Below, piece by piece: positions 33,181 to 42,495 of a DNA stretch of 64,000 nt. A model generated the notes under the pieces. The model searched no databases and was not told where the DNA came from. It saw only the letters and a list, made by a program, of their open reading frames with translations. The number at the start of each line of letters is the position of its first letter. Within the stretch, counting starts at the first letter, position 1. The position numbers and the translations under genes are program-made. The stretch lies in contig CM044963.1 in the NCBI GenBank assembly GCA_024516035.1, forward strand, positions 21,888,176-21,952,175. The letters are read 5' to 3'. The DNA is from Bactericera cockerelli. Its lineage: Eukaryota > Arthropoda > Insecta > Hemiptera > Triozidae.

Positions 33181-33990
33181 TTAAGATTACCTGTATCTCA
33201 AAAACGACTGAACCGATTTTCTTCAAATTTGTTTTATATGGTAGAATATCGTTCTAGATTCCACAAAAAAATCTGTATCGGCAAGTATCGGTCAAAAATT
33301 TCGGATTTCTTTAAATATCAGAGTCAAATTATAATAAATTAAAAAATTAATATCCGGATATCCTGCTTACACAAGTCCGCTTTATCCAGGGTTCCTGCTT
33401 ACAAAAATTAGACTCACAAATTTTAATTATATTTATGTTTGTTGACTTTACTACATAAGAGCATTTGGAGCTCGAGACTAAGCAATGGGCCCATGCATGA
33501 AGTACGGTAGGGTGCGGTTGGCGGTGGTAGCTTTGTAATGTACGCTTCGAAATTTCCTAGAAATCACTTTGTGGTGTCTGAAAGAGTTGTGTGCTTAATA
33601 CTCTCGTACGTACCCCCCCTACCCCCCCCCCCCCCTCCTAATTTCAGCTTAAGTGCGAGCAGCGCTTGGAATAAAGATGCTTTTGAAATACCGACGTATG
33701 GCGCTGTGCGGGTTTTCAGACGGGTGTTTAATCGTATGCTAATGTACGCTGCTCCTTTGTCTTCTCCTTCTGTATACAATACATAGATACTATAATATAG
33801 TCTATGTACAGTACATACATACTGTATACAAAACATACATACCTACAATAGTACATATACATAATTATGCGTACATGCAATGGTATTTTCTCTTCATTCT
33901 CACACCTCATTGCCATGTGTTGCTTGAGATAGTTGAGATACAGGATACAGGTAGGGGACAGTTGTTCTATGTTCTCTTCTTGACTGAGAT
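33181..33990. other. Spacer without recognisable gene
   Basis: A run of C (33618-33636) and TACATAC-type low complexity at 33780-33865. No exon is supported. Confidence 0.45.
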
Positions 33991-34009
33991 TATCTCTACT
34001 GATCCCCGT

Positions 34010-34880
34010 GTCTGGCTGGGGGGCTATAAACAGGGAGAAGACCAGCAGTCTAGCTGGGGGACTATAAACAGGGAGTAGACCAGCAGTCTAGCTGGGGGAC
34101 TATAAATATTGAGTGGACCAGCAGCCTGACTGGGGGACTATAAATATTGAGTGGACCAGCAGCCTGACTGGGGGACTATAAACAGGGAGTAGACCATAAG
34201 TCTGTCTGGGGGACTATAAACAGGGAGTAGACCAGCAGTCTGTCTGGGGGACTATAAACAGGGAGTAGACCAGCAGTCTGTCTGGGGGACTATAAACAGG
34301 GAGTGGACCAGCAGCCTGGCTGGGGGACTATAAACAGGGAGTAGACCAGCAGTCTGTCTGGGGGACTATAAACAGGGAGTAGACCAGCAGTCTGTCAGTC
34401 TGTCTGGGGGACTATAAACAGGGAGTAGACCAGCAGTCTGTCTGGGGGACTATAAACAGGGAGTGGACCAGCAGCCTGGCTGGGGGACTATAAACAGGGA
34501 GTAGACCAGCAGTCTGTCTGGGGGACTATAAACAGGGAGTAGACCAGCAGCCTGGCTGGGGGACTATAAACAGGGAGTAGACCAGCAGTCTAGCTGGGGG
34601 ACTATAAACAGGGAGTAGACCAGCAGTCTAGCTGGGGGACCATAAATATTGAGTGGACCAGCAGCCTGGCTGGGGGACTATAAACAGGGAGTAGAACCAG
34701 CAGTCTAGCTGGGGGACTATAAACAGGGAGTAGACCAGCAGTCTAGCTGGGGGACGATAAAGTAGACCAGCATTGGCTTGGTTCTAAGGGCCCTTGTCAA
34801 TTAAAAGCCTCCCTGTAAAGACAGTGGTAGAAGTGCTGAGTCATTCCTCCACTGTCTGGCTACTATCGTTCATGATGATG
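34010..34880 (+). repeat. Minisatellite element M, about 17 units plus arm
   Basis: Units of about 44 bp (GGGGGACTATAAACAGGGAG, TAGACCAGCAGTCTGTCT) run to 34760. Variants such as ATAAATATTGAGTGGACC form sub-groups, which points to local amplification of multi-unit blocks. The standard arm follows (TTGGCTTGGTTCTAAGGGCC to CCATCGTTCATGATGATG type). Confidence 0.9.
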
Positions 34881-34884
34881 AATC

Positions 34885-35080
34885 CCTGTGTTGGTCAAGG
34901 CGTCGTGTCGGTCTGATAATTCAGAGGTCGCGGGTTCGAAATCCAGCCGGGACATGACAACTAATCCTCCCATTTTGAGATCTGACGACATACTGATACG
35001 TCTGCTGCTGAAGTAATTGGACTTTTTATTCATAAGCGGGCAGTATAAATAATGATATTTCATTATTATTATTATTTCCT
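34885..35080 (+). repeat. tRNA-like SINE family 1
   Basis: TTGGTCAAGGCGTCGTGTCG, TCAGAGGTCGCGGGTTCGAA, ATCCAGCCGGGACATGACAA and a TTATTATTATTATTT tail. The B box GGTTCGAAATCC is clear. Confidence 0.75.
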
Positions 35081-35224
35081 GTACAAATGCACTAATTAAT
35101 TTTCTTAAAAAAAATGGAGGTCTTTTAAAACAAAAACAACCCATAATCACACATTCACTGTCGTATTTAATGGGAAGTATAATCCATCAAAAACATGATC
35201 CTTCAGATCGTAATATAATCGTAA

Positions 35225-35335
35225 AATCTATCATCATATCATAGGGTGGCGTCATCGTGAACGATGGTAGCCAGACAGTGGAGGAATGATTCAGCAGTTG
35301 TAACACTGTCTTTAGTGGTAAAACTGCTGAATTAT
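35225..35335 (-). repeat. Minisatellite element M arm, inverted, without array
   Basis: CATAGGGTGGCGTCATCGTG, AACGATGGTAGCCAGACAGT and GGAGGAATGATTCAGCAGTT are the inverse of the arm at 30838. Confidence 0.75.
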
Positions 35336-35346
35336 ATACCCGTTAA

Positions 35347-36503
35347 CCCTTTGACGCCGGAATTAATTTGGCCGGGGGAATTAAAATCGCAACCAACTTT
35401 TTTTTCATCCTGATGGTTTTCTAAGACTTTTGGCGTTAGTTTCAGCTTTCTAGCTTTTACCGGTAAAAAGTTATGAATCCGTGTCGAAAACGACACACCT
35501 GGCTTTAAAGGAACAAGAATGTAGAAAAAAACTGATTTTGTTAAAAAAGGTATAAAATGACGATTTTTTAGTGAGTTTAAAACGAGTATTTTAAGGAGAA
35601 CGTTAGTGATGATGGGAATGGGAATGGGCGCTACAATAGGTGGGCTAAGTCTAGCACTAGCTGCAGTTGTGATAGGAATGGGAGCTAAAATAGGTGGGCT
35701 GGGTCTAGCACTAGCTGCAGTTGTGATAGGAATGGGAGCTACAATAGGAGGGCTGGGTCTGGCACTAGCTGCAGTTGTGATAGGAATGGGAGCTACAATT
35801 AGGAGGGCTGGGTCTAGCACTAGCTGCACTTGTGATAGGAATGGGAGCTACAATATAGGAGGGCTGGGTCTAGCACTAGCTGCAGTTGTGATAGGAATGG
35901 GAGCTACAATAGGAGGGCTGGGTCTAGCACTAGCTGCACTTGTGATAGGAATGGGAGCTACAATAGGAGGGCTGGGTCTAGCATTAGCTGCGTAGTGGTA
36001 AATTGTCACTCATTTTCCTAGTTTTGACTCAATAATCAATCTAAAATCAGAAGAAATCAGGAAAAAACAGTAAAATTATTTCTTTGGAAAAAACGTTCTT
36101 TTAATACCGGATGTGTCGTTTTCGACACGGCAGAAAATTGGACAAAAGCAGCTACTTACCAATTAATTATTACAATTTTCTTTAAAAATATATGTTAATA
36201 AACATAATTATTAGCTACCTCTATTAATTTTTTCAGTAAAATAATCGACCAGGAAACACAAGAAATAACTTACTAAAGTCGGTAAAACTGCATGCGATGA
36301 TGCACTCTCGAAATCTCAGCAACAAATGAAAATTTAGAAATGTAAACAAAACAATTCAAAAATCGCGCTGGATGGATTTGAAGATAAGAAGTCAAGGAAC
36401 TGTTTCACACTGAAACGATAATGATACTGTAACTGTATTCTAGTGAATAATTATTGAATCTCAAAGTACCTGTGTCGAAAACAACACGCTCGGCGTCAAA
36501 GGG
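35347..36503. mobile_element. piggyBac-like MITE with internal 51-bp minisatellite
   Basis: The ends are inverted CCCTTTGACGCCG (35347) and CGGCGTCAAAGGG (36491). They are preceded by TTAA (35343-35346) and followed by TCAA (36504-36507), a likely decayed TTAA target duplication, as in the piggyBac superfamily. GTGTCGAAAACGACAC-type motifs occur near both ends (35481, 36113, 36471). The middle (35605-35995) holds about eight copies of a 51-bp unit. No transposase. Confidence 0.75.
35606..35995 (+). repeat. 51-bp minisatellite with an open 17-residue repeat
   Basis: Units contain GTGATAGGAATGGGAGCTAC, AATAGGAGGGCTGGGTCTAG and CACTAGCTGCA. Because 51 is a multiple of three, one frame stays open and reads as a hydrophobic repeat (VVIGMGATIGGLGLALAA). 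Small insertions shift the frame between repeats, and there is no start context or flanking exon, so I treat it as non-coding. Confidence 0.8.
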
Positions 36504-36534
36504 TCAATTTGTGAAAATTAAAGAAGAAAAAATC

Positions 36535-37175
36535 TGGTGTAAACATCACACGACTTTCCTTATCCCCCAAAAAGAAGTCGAATTCCGCCACTGGTGACTC
36601 AACGGTAACGGATAGTTAAAAATCAGTGCCAAATTCGTAATCAGCACCTTAAAATCATTGGATTTGATATGTCGCAACCCCCATCTAGGGTAAATAATAA
36701 AAAAGTTAGTCCAAGCGGGCCCCCCCAAAATACCGGTAAATTGGGGCCGGGTTCCAAAAAGTTCAAGATATCAAAAAAATGATGCGAATACACCCCTATT
36801 ATTTTTTTAATCCGAGAAAATGTTGTTCTCTAACTTTTTTTGTATCTTTAACCAATTCAAAGAAGCGGCGGTTGCGGCCAATATTTGCGGCCCTGCGGCC
36901 GCATCTTGCGTCCGATTTCAACCAAAAGTTTCGTGGTTCGTTTGGTGTATAAAAATAATTTGCATACCAAATTTTAAGTCTATAGCTCCAACCGTTCTCG
37001 AGATATCCTGTTTACACACACACAGACAGACGCACGGACCATCAATGGCTGAAAACAACTTTTTTGGTATCCTGAGGCTATGATTCGTCCAGAAATGTGA
37101 AAAACTGGGTAGGTCAAAATTTCGACGAATACAATACTTTCCTTATTATAGGATAAGGAAAGTAAAAATAATAAT
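36535..37175 (+). repeat. ~640-bp dispersed repeat ending in a TTATCCTATAATAAGG palindrome
   Basis: Pieces recur at 54975-55625 (inverted, nearly full length), 54105-54245 and 63300-63600. Shared landmarks are GACTTTCCTTATCCCCCAAA, CGAATTCCGCCACTGGTGAC, AGGATACCAAAA-type sequence and the terminal hairpin CTTTCCTTATTATAGGATAA / GGAAAG. Class unknown. It ends about 30 bp before the dipeptidase exon. Confidence 0.75.
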
Positions 37176-37202
37176 CAAGAACTATATCTTTCTCTGTTGC
37201 AG

Positions 37203-37342
37203 CCATAATGATCTCCCTTGGAACATTCGCAAGTTCATTCACAATCATCTGGTGAACTTCAACCTATCTTCTGACCTGAGTAGCATCGAACCCTGGTCCA
37301 AGAGCTCCTGGTCACATACCGACCTACCACGACTCAGGAAAG
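37203..37342 (+). CDS. Membrane dipeptidase exon (zinc-binding HxD)
   Basis: Acceptor TCTGTTGCAG at the left, donor AAAG|gtaac at the right. It reads HNDLPWNIRKFIHNHLVNF...HTDLPRLRKG. In renal-type dipeptidases the His and Asp of HND are zinc ligands. It begins one base into a codon, so an upstream exon must supply the N-terminus and signal peptide. I found none in the window. The exon joins in phase to 38654. Confidence 0.88.
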
Positions 37343-37594
37343 GTAACAAGGATTTTTTTTCTCAAAAATTTACAAAGCTTTTTCTTACATTAATTCTACA
37401 GAGGTAATAGCTTGGAATATCATAATGTTGGATTAACAACACAAACCACAAGATTCATATGTCTTCCATTCAAACTTTTGCAGTGATATTTTTTTTTTTG
37501 GTGCACTAGAATTTTAATAATTATGTTCCTAGTTATTGTTTATTTATTTCTTACAAAAAATAAATAAATACATAGTTAAATTGTTTGTTTTATT

Positions 37595-37880
37595 AGAGTA
37601 ACGTCGTTTTTCAACTGCATGGTCATACACGACGGAGGTTTTACCCTCCATTCGCAGGATACTTACAAACATGTTTCCTGTTACCCACATTGACCTCACC
37701 CAGCCTTGGTTGGGCCGGAATGCCAGCATCACGGAGACTTCACCTCGCTGGCCGTTGCTTAACTTTGGTGATCCTACGAGAACCGGTGCATTCACCGGTT
37801 CTCGTAGAACCTCTTTTTTAACTTTTAATTTAACGCTGTGTACGTACATTTTTGTATATCATATTCACAATAAAACTTAT
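37595..37880 (-). repeat. 5S-rRNA-derived SINE
   Basis: On the minus strand it reads CACCGGTTCTCGTAGGATCA, CCAAAGTTAAGCAACGGCCA, GCGAGGTGAAGTCTCCG, closely following 5S rRNA (ATCGGTTCTCGTCCGATCAC, CGAAATTAAGCAGCG), including the internal-control box A region. It continues into a non-5S body (CATTCCGGCCCAACCAAGGC). A second copy is at 57392-57625 on the plus strand. Confidence 0.75.
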
Positions 37881-38086
37881 TATTATTATTATTCAACGCG
37901 CCATAGTTAAATTAAGAACAATAGTTAAATTAAATTAAGAACTGGAAAATAGTTAAATTAAGAACAATTTTATCACAAACCATAAGATACCTACCCAAGT
38001 ACCCACTTATCAATGATGATTTATTCAAAGTAAACAGTGATAATTTTGAAATTATTTGGTTTAAAGTAGAGTTTGGTTTAAAGACA

Positions 38087-38275
38087 TCGTAACCGAGTGA
38101 GATAGCGCGCAAGGCATTCTACTCATGGTGATCTGGGTTCGATTCCTAGCGGGGCAGGAATTTTAATGTTCTATACTTAGATGTTCGAGGTCTACTCATA
38201 CAGTCATACCTGTTGAGGAAAAATGAGTAGTCACTTGTATAAGTAACGAGCAGTGACGGCATTACCAGAGTATAA
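38087..38275 (+). repeat. tRNA-like SINE family 3
   Basis: GAGTGAGATAGCGCGCAAGG (A-box region), GGTGATCTGGGTTCGATTCC (B box) and GCGGGGCAGG, then a body with TGAGGAAAAATGAGTAGTCA. Same family as 30635 and 54400 (-). Confidence 0.7.
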
Positions 38276-38404
38276 CAAAATAATGTAATATAATTCAAAA
38301 AGTGAAGGAGGCTCTCAGTGCTGCACTACCCACAAATTTGTGAAGAGCCATTGTACTTCTCCACAAATAAATCATACATAGGTACATACATTATTACATA
38401 CAGT

Positions 38405-38610
38405 CTGTCCCGGTAGCTCAGTGGTAAAGGCGGCACTCTGTGAATCCAAAGACTCCAGAGGTCGTTAGTTCGAAACCCAGCTGGGACATGACATGTTATC
38501 CTGTCAATTGGGATTTTTACCACATAATAATATGTCTTGGGCTTACTGCTGGAATAATGGGACTTAATAGTCCTAATCGGGCATTATAAATAAGGCGATA
38601 TTATTATTAT
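38405..38610 (+). repeat. tRNA-like SINE family 1
   Basis: CCCGGTAGCTCAGTGGTAAA (A box), CCAGAGGTCGTTAGTTCGAA (B box), CCCAGCTGGGACATGACATG, then the body TTATCCTGTCAATTGGGATT and a TTATTATTATT tail. Located in the dipeptidase intron. Confidence 0.8.
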
Positions 38611-38653
38611 TTGGTCTAAATTTAACCCTTTCATGCACTGCGTTCCGTTTCAG

Positions 38654-38803
38654 GTATGGTGGGGGCCCAGTTCTGGTCGGCCTACGTCCCCTGCTCCTCT
38701 CAGCACATGGACGCTGTGCAGATCACTATGGAACAAGTGGACGTCATCAGAAGATTCACTGAGATCTACAGCGGGGACTTGGCGCTGGTGACTACCGCTA
38801 AAG
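38654..38803 (+). CDS. Membrane dipeptidase exon 2 of those visible
   Basis: Acceptor CCGTTTCAG, donor GCTAAAG|gtaggt. It reads [20 protein letters not shown] then [19 protein letters not shown]. The [12 protein letters not shown] segment is a hallmark of the family. It is in phase with the exons before and after. Confidence 0.9.
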
Positions 38804-38978
38804 GTAGGTAAAACCCTTCATAGAATAGAATAGAATATACCTTGTTTATACTGCCGAGGTAAGACTGAAAAGTCCCTTTACTCCAGCAGTCAAACAGGTC
38901 TTATATATTTTATAGGATACAGTTGGTACATAATGTCCTTTTGTATCTAATAAAGTGTTGTATATTAATAATAATAAT

Positions 38979-39328
38979 AATCCTGCTAACTCAAAATTTA
39001 AGGGACAGAAGCTGTATGTGGGAATTTTAAAGAACTGGTCATGGGAATTTTAAATAACTGGTTATGGGAATTTTAAGTAACTGGTTATGGGAATTTTAAA
39101 TAACTGGTTATGGGAATTTTAAATAACTGGTTATGGGAATTTTAAATAACTGGTTATGGGAATTTAAAATAACTGGTTATGAGAATTTTAAATAACTGGT
39201 TATGAGAATTTTAAATAACTGGTTATGAGAATTTTAAATAACTGGTTCTGGGAACCTATAAAGAATTCTTTATAGGTCTTATCTCTATCGGGATTTGCGA
39301 CCTATCTGGACTTTGAGTTAGCAAGATT
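38979..39328. mobile_element. Short element 'E': 17-bp inverted ends and 23-bp core minisatellite
   Basis: The left end AATCCTGCTAACTCAAA and the inverse of the right end AATCTTGCTAACTCAAA match at 16 of 17 positions. Between them about nine units of roughly 23 bp (GGGAATTTTAAATAACTGGT) run from 39030 to 39250. It lies in the dipeptidase intron. It has the same plan (inverted ends plus central minisatellite) as transposons A-C and the piggyBac-like MITE. Confidence 0.7.
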
Positions 39329-39514
39329 CTACTATATGTATTCCTAAATTTAAGTATTTTTTTTCTGTCAAATTTAGGTACATAGGTAGGTTTATTATTT
39401 TGTTCCACAAACCTTTTTTAAATAGGGCAAAGACATAGAGGACTGAAAAAGCCATGGCCTGGGAACAAACTTGGACGGTCATAACTGATAAACAAAAAAA
39501 CAAAGAGAAAAAGG

Positions 39515-39690
39515 GTTGGGTGGAAGAGATTGCCACAGGCAATAACCCCGCTTTTTAGGTAGAACTTTAGCTTCTTTCTCTTTTTTGTTCTTGTTTCTTT
39601 GCTTAATCTATTTAATTTTCCTTTTTACTTTTATTGTATTTTACTGTATATATTTTTGTTCTACCTAATAAAGCTTACTATAATAATAAG
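39515..39690 (+). repeat. Dispersed repeat ending in CTACCTAATAAAGC
   Basis: GGGTTGGGTGGAAGAGATTG, GCCACAGGCAATAACCCCGC, TGTTCTACCTAATAAAGCTT. Same family as 8622 and 22778. Confidence 0.75.
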
Positions 39691-39691
39691 T

Positions 39692-39830
39692 TATCATATT
39701 TGTGCTAATCAGTTTCGTGATATCACAACTATGCAAACTAGCTTTACTAAATCTACGCTGAAACCGGGACTTGAACCACCGACCTCCAGATTAGAAGTCC
39801 GCCGCCTTATCGATCAAGCTACTGAGGTCG
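39692..39830 (-). repeat. tRNA-like SINE family 2
   Basis: Plus-strand GATATCACAACTATGCAAAC, CGGGACTTGAACCACCGACC (inverse B box), TCCGCCGCCTTATCGATCAA and GCTACTGAGG. It ends 70 bp before the third dipeptidase exon. Confidence 0.75.
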
Positions 39831-39901
39831 GTTTTTACTATAATAATAATAAACATATTACTACACTCGTGGTATTATTATCTTTTTTATTTTCTCCTCA
39901 G

Positions 39902-40052
39902 ACATCTGGACCGTTCACCGGCAGGGCAAGATCGCATCCATGATAGGAGTGGAAGGTGGCCACTCACTGGGCAACTCGATGGCGGTGCTGCGAATGTTCT
40001 ACAAGCTGGGTGTCCGATATTTGACTCTCACTCACGCCTGTCCTACACCCTG
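39902..40052 (+). CDS. Membrane dipeptidase exon 3 of those visible (EGGHSLGNS)
   Basis: Acceptor TTCTCCTCAG, donor ACCCTG|gtatgt. It reads [20 protein letters not shown] then [20 protein letters not shown] and [11 protein letters not shown]. The Glu of EGGHS bridges the two zinc ions in this family. The next exon should continue at Trp with the region holding the two distal zinc-binding histidines and a C-terminal anchor signal, but none is visible to 64000. The gene is therefore partial here: it is truncated, or it spans a very long intron containing genes A and B. Confidence 0.88.
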
Positions 40053-40483
40053 GTATGTCTACCCTATTTTTTTTTTATTTTTTTTTTTTTGAGTATAAAT
40101 ACAGTATGTATGTGCCCTACGCTGATTATCCCTCCGCTACCTGGATTACCAGACTAGCGCGTTAAGGACCCAAGTGGACACCATCACTTAGCTCAAGCTA
40201 TAGTGCACTATCACTATAGTGGTTGAGTGGAAGAGCTCACATGTGAGAACCCTGCCACTTTAAAGAAAGCCATATATAAAAAAAAAACTATCATTGGTCG
40301 AAATCCGTTCAATCTGTATATTATTTTTCCCCCTTTAAGTTAAAGTAAATTGTCAAATATCTTGTAATTGCATTATAAATGATGCAAATAATTGAAAAAA
40401 ATCCCTCATGAGAGAGTGTGAATTAATTCCACTTAGATTAAATGTAATTCTGTTTCATAATTCGGCCCTTAAAACGGTACATT

Positions 40484-40645
40484 TCAATTGTCTCTCAGAC
40501 GCATATTCCAGACTGTATTAGCTAAGATCTTCATGTTCTGGCGAAAACCATGGTCTTGTGCAATGGTCTCTACTTTCTGTAGCATATAGTTCAGGTTAGG
40601 ATAGCGTAGCATGCTTATCACCTTGTGGTAATGTGTCTGCATGGT
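40484..40645 (-). CDS. Gene A exon 7 (stop codon)
   Basis: Acceptor TTTATTTCAG. It reads TMQTHYHKVISMLRYPNLNY then MLQKVETIAQDHGFRQ and ends WNMRLRDN, TGA at 40486-40484. It is separated from exon 6 by a 9.7-kb intron holding LINE-3w. Paralogue at 58878. Confidence 0.84.
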   Translation of the reverse strand, partial: TMQTHYHKVISMLRYPNLNYMLQKVETIAQDHGFRQNMKILANTVWNMRLRDN

Positions 40646-41624
40646 CTGAAATAAAAAGCATAATAAATAAATTGCTATAAATATATTGCTCGATCAGAAT
40701 AATTAAGTCCCATTATTCCTGTAGTAAGCCCAAGACGTATTACTTATGTGTTAAAATCCCAAATGGGAGGATAACTTGTCATGTCTCGGCTAGATTTCGA
40801 ACCCGCGACCTCTGGAATCTCAAGATTCACAGAGAGCCACCTTTACTACTGAGCTACAGGGACAGATTTATACGTCTTATGCAGGCGCGATGCTAAGGAG
40901 CTGCGGAACTGCAGCACCCCCAGACAAAATAGAAAAGTGATTTTACAAGGCATGTATATTCAATAATGGCATGGTATACAAACTCTAAATCATTAGGTTT
41001 TCATCATCATAGTGTGGCGTCATCGTGAACGATAGTAGCCAGACAGTGGAGGAATGACTCAGCACTTGTACCATTTTCTTTACAAGGAGGCTAATAATTG
41101 ACAAGGGCCCCCAGAACCAAGCCAATGCTGGTCTACTCCCTGTTTATAGTCCCCCAGAAAAAAAGACCCTACATCTAGCCAAGCTGCTCATGGTGCCCCC
41201 AACCCAAAGTCTGATACTCCCGTCTCCACTACCAGGGTCACTGCTCTGAAGGCGCATTATGAGAATAGCAGCTCAAACTTGCCAAACTCTACTTCAAGTA
41301 GGCCCTATGTTTACACCCCTCACACCTCTCAATACATCCCTGGTATCTCCTCTGATGAACCGAAGAAACTTACAAATGATGTCACCTGGTTGAGGAAAGA
41401 AAACGCAAATCTCTTGGAACAAATCGATAGCTTGCGAAATGAACTCGAGCATGTGAAGGGATTGTACAGCGATCTAGCGAACCAACTAGCTCATCACACT
41501 CAAAACTGTGGTCCTTGTGCTTCCCGTCCTGCTGATGATGATAATGTCGATTCTCGCGAGATAAGATCTGCCTGCCCTCCTGATACTGTGCCTCATCTTG
41601 CTCATACGGTTGCACTCTCTAATG

Positions 41625-41664
<40 letters not shown>

Positions 41665-42458
41665 GAGGGGAAAAAATTTCCAAGGAAACAGTGAACCCGA
41701 TACGCAAATAGCAGACAAAACCGAACCCAAGAGCAAGGACCACGGAGTATAAATACATAGTGATATGTATCTACACCCCCAAGTCCCAGCTATCGAGAAA
41801 GGCCCTACCAACTATGAGATCGGGAGAATGGGATTTGGCGAACCCACTAAAAACAACCCCTCGTTGAACCAAGGTAGAAAATCTGGGAACTATAATATTG
41901 CATCCAGATAGTCTACCTTGTGACAGAAAGTTTCTGCCACAGCCTAACTTATTTTTATTAGTCCATAGAATGCAAAACATGATACCAATATAAAACACAC
42001 TAATAAAAATCCCAATTACATTAGATTCTTAAACTTTCTGTTTCAAAATTTAGGTGCATTTCATGGAATTTACATCTTATTGATTTTGGAAACACAGTAA
42101 GGGGGAAAAGTAGAATGACATAGAAGACTGACTTTTGTATCAATTTACAGGCAGAGGGAAGGGGAAAGAGTAAACCTTCCCTGTCCCTCTCTCTGTTGAT
42201 CTTTGTTGTTCATGTAGGTACCATAGAACATAATGTGAGCATTTAAAATAAAATATATGGGGCTTATAAAGAAGTACATGACTACAAAAATAATAATAAA
42301 TAAATAAAAATAACTAAAAATATCAATATATATACGTAAGTGCAAGCATAGTTTGATCATTATTATGTCTCAGACCATTTTAGGTAGACCTTTGTGAGGA
42401 AAAAGAACAGTATTATCCATATAAATTTTATGATAAGTAGATATAATATAATAATATA

Positions 42459-42495
<37 letters not shown>

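Noticed and set aside
34010..34770. CRISPR-like or centromeric array
   Set aside because: Direct ~44-bp minisatellite without spacers, linked to a dispersed arm found at five places.
35606..35995. Hydrophobic repeat protein in the piggyBac-like MITE
   Set aside because: Unit length divisible by three explains the open frame; small insertions break it between units and no promoter or exon context is visible.
38405..38490. Functional tRNA gene
   Set aside because: A and B boxes are present but the sequence continues into a repeated body with an ATT tail shared by several copies, so it is a SINE.
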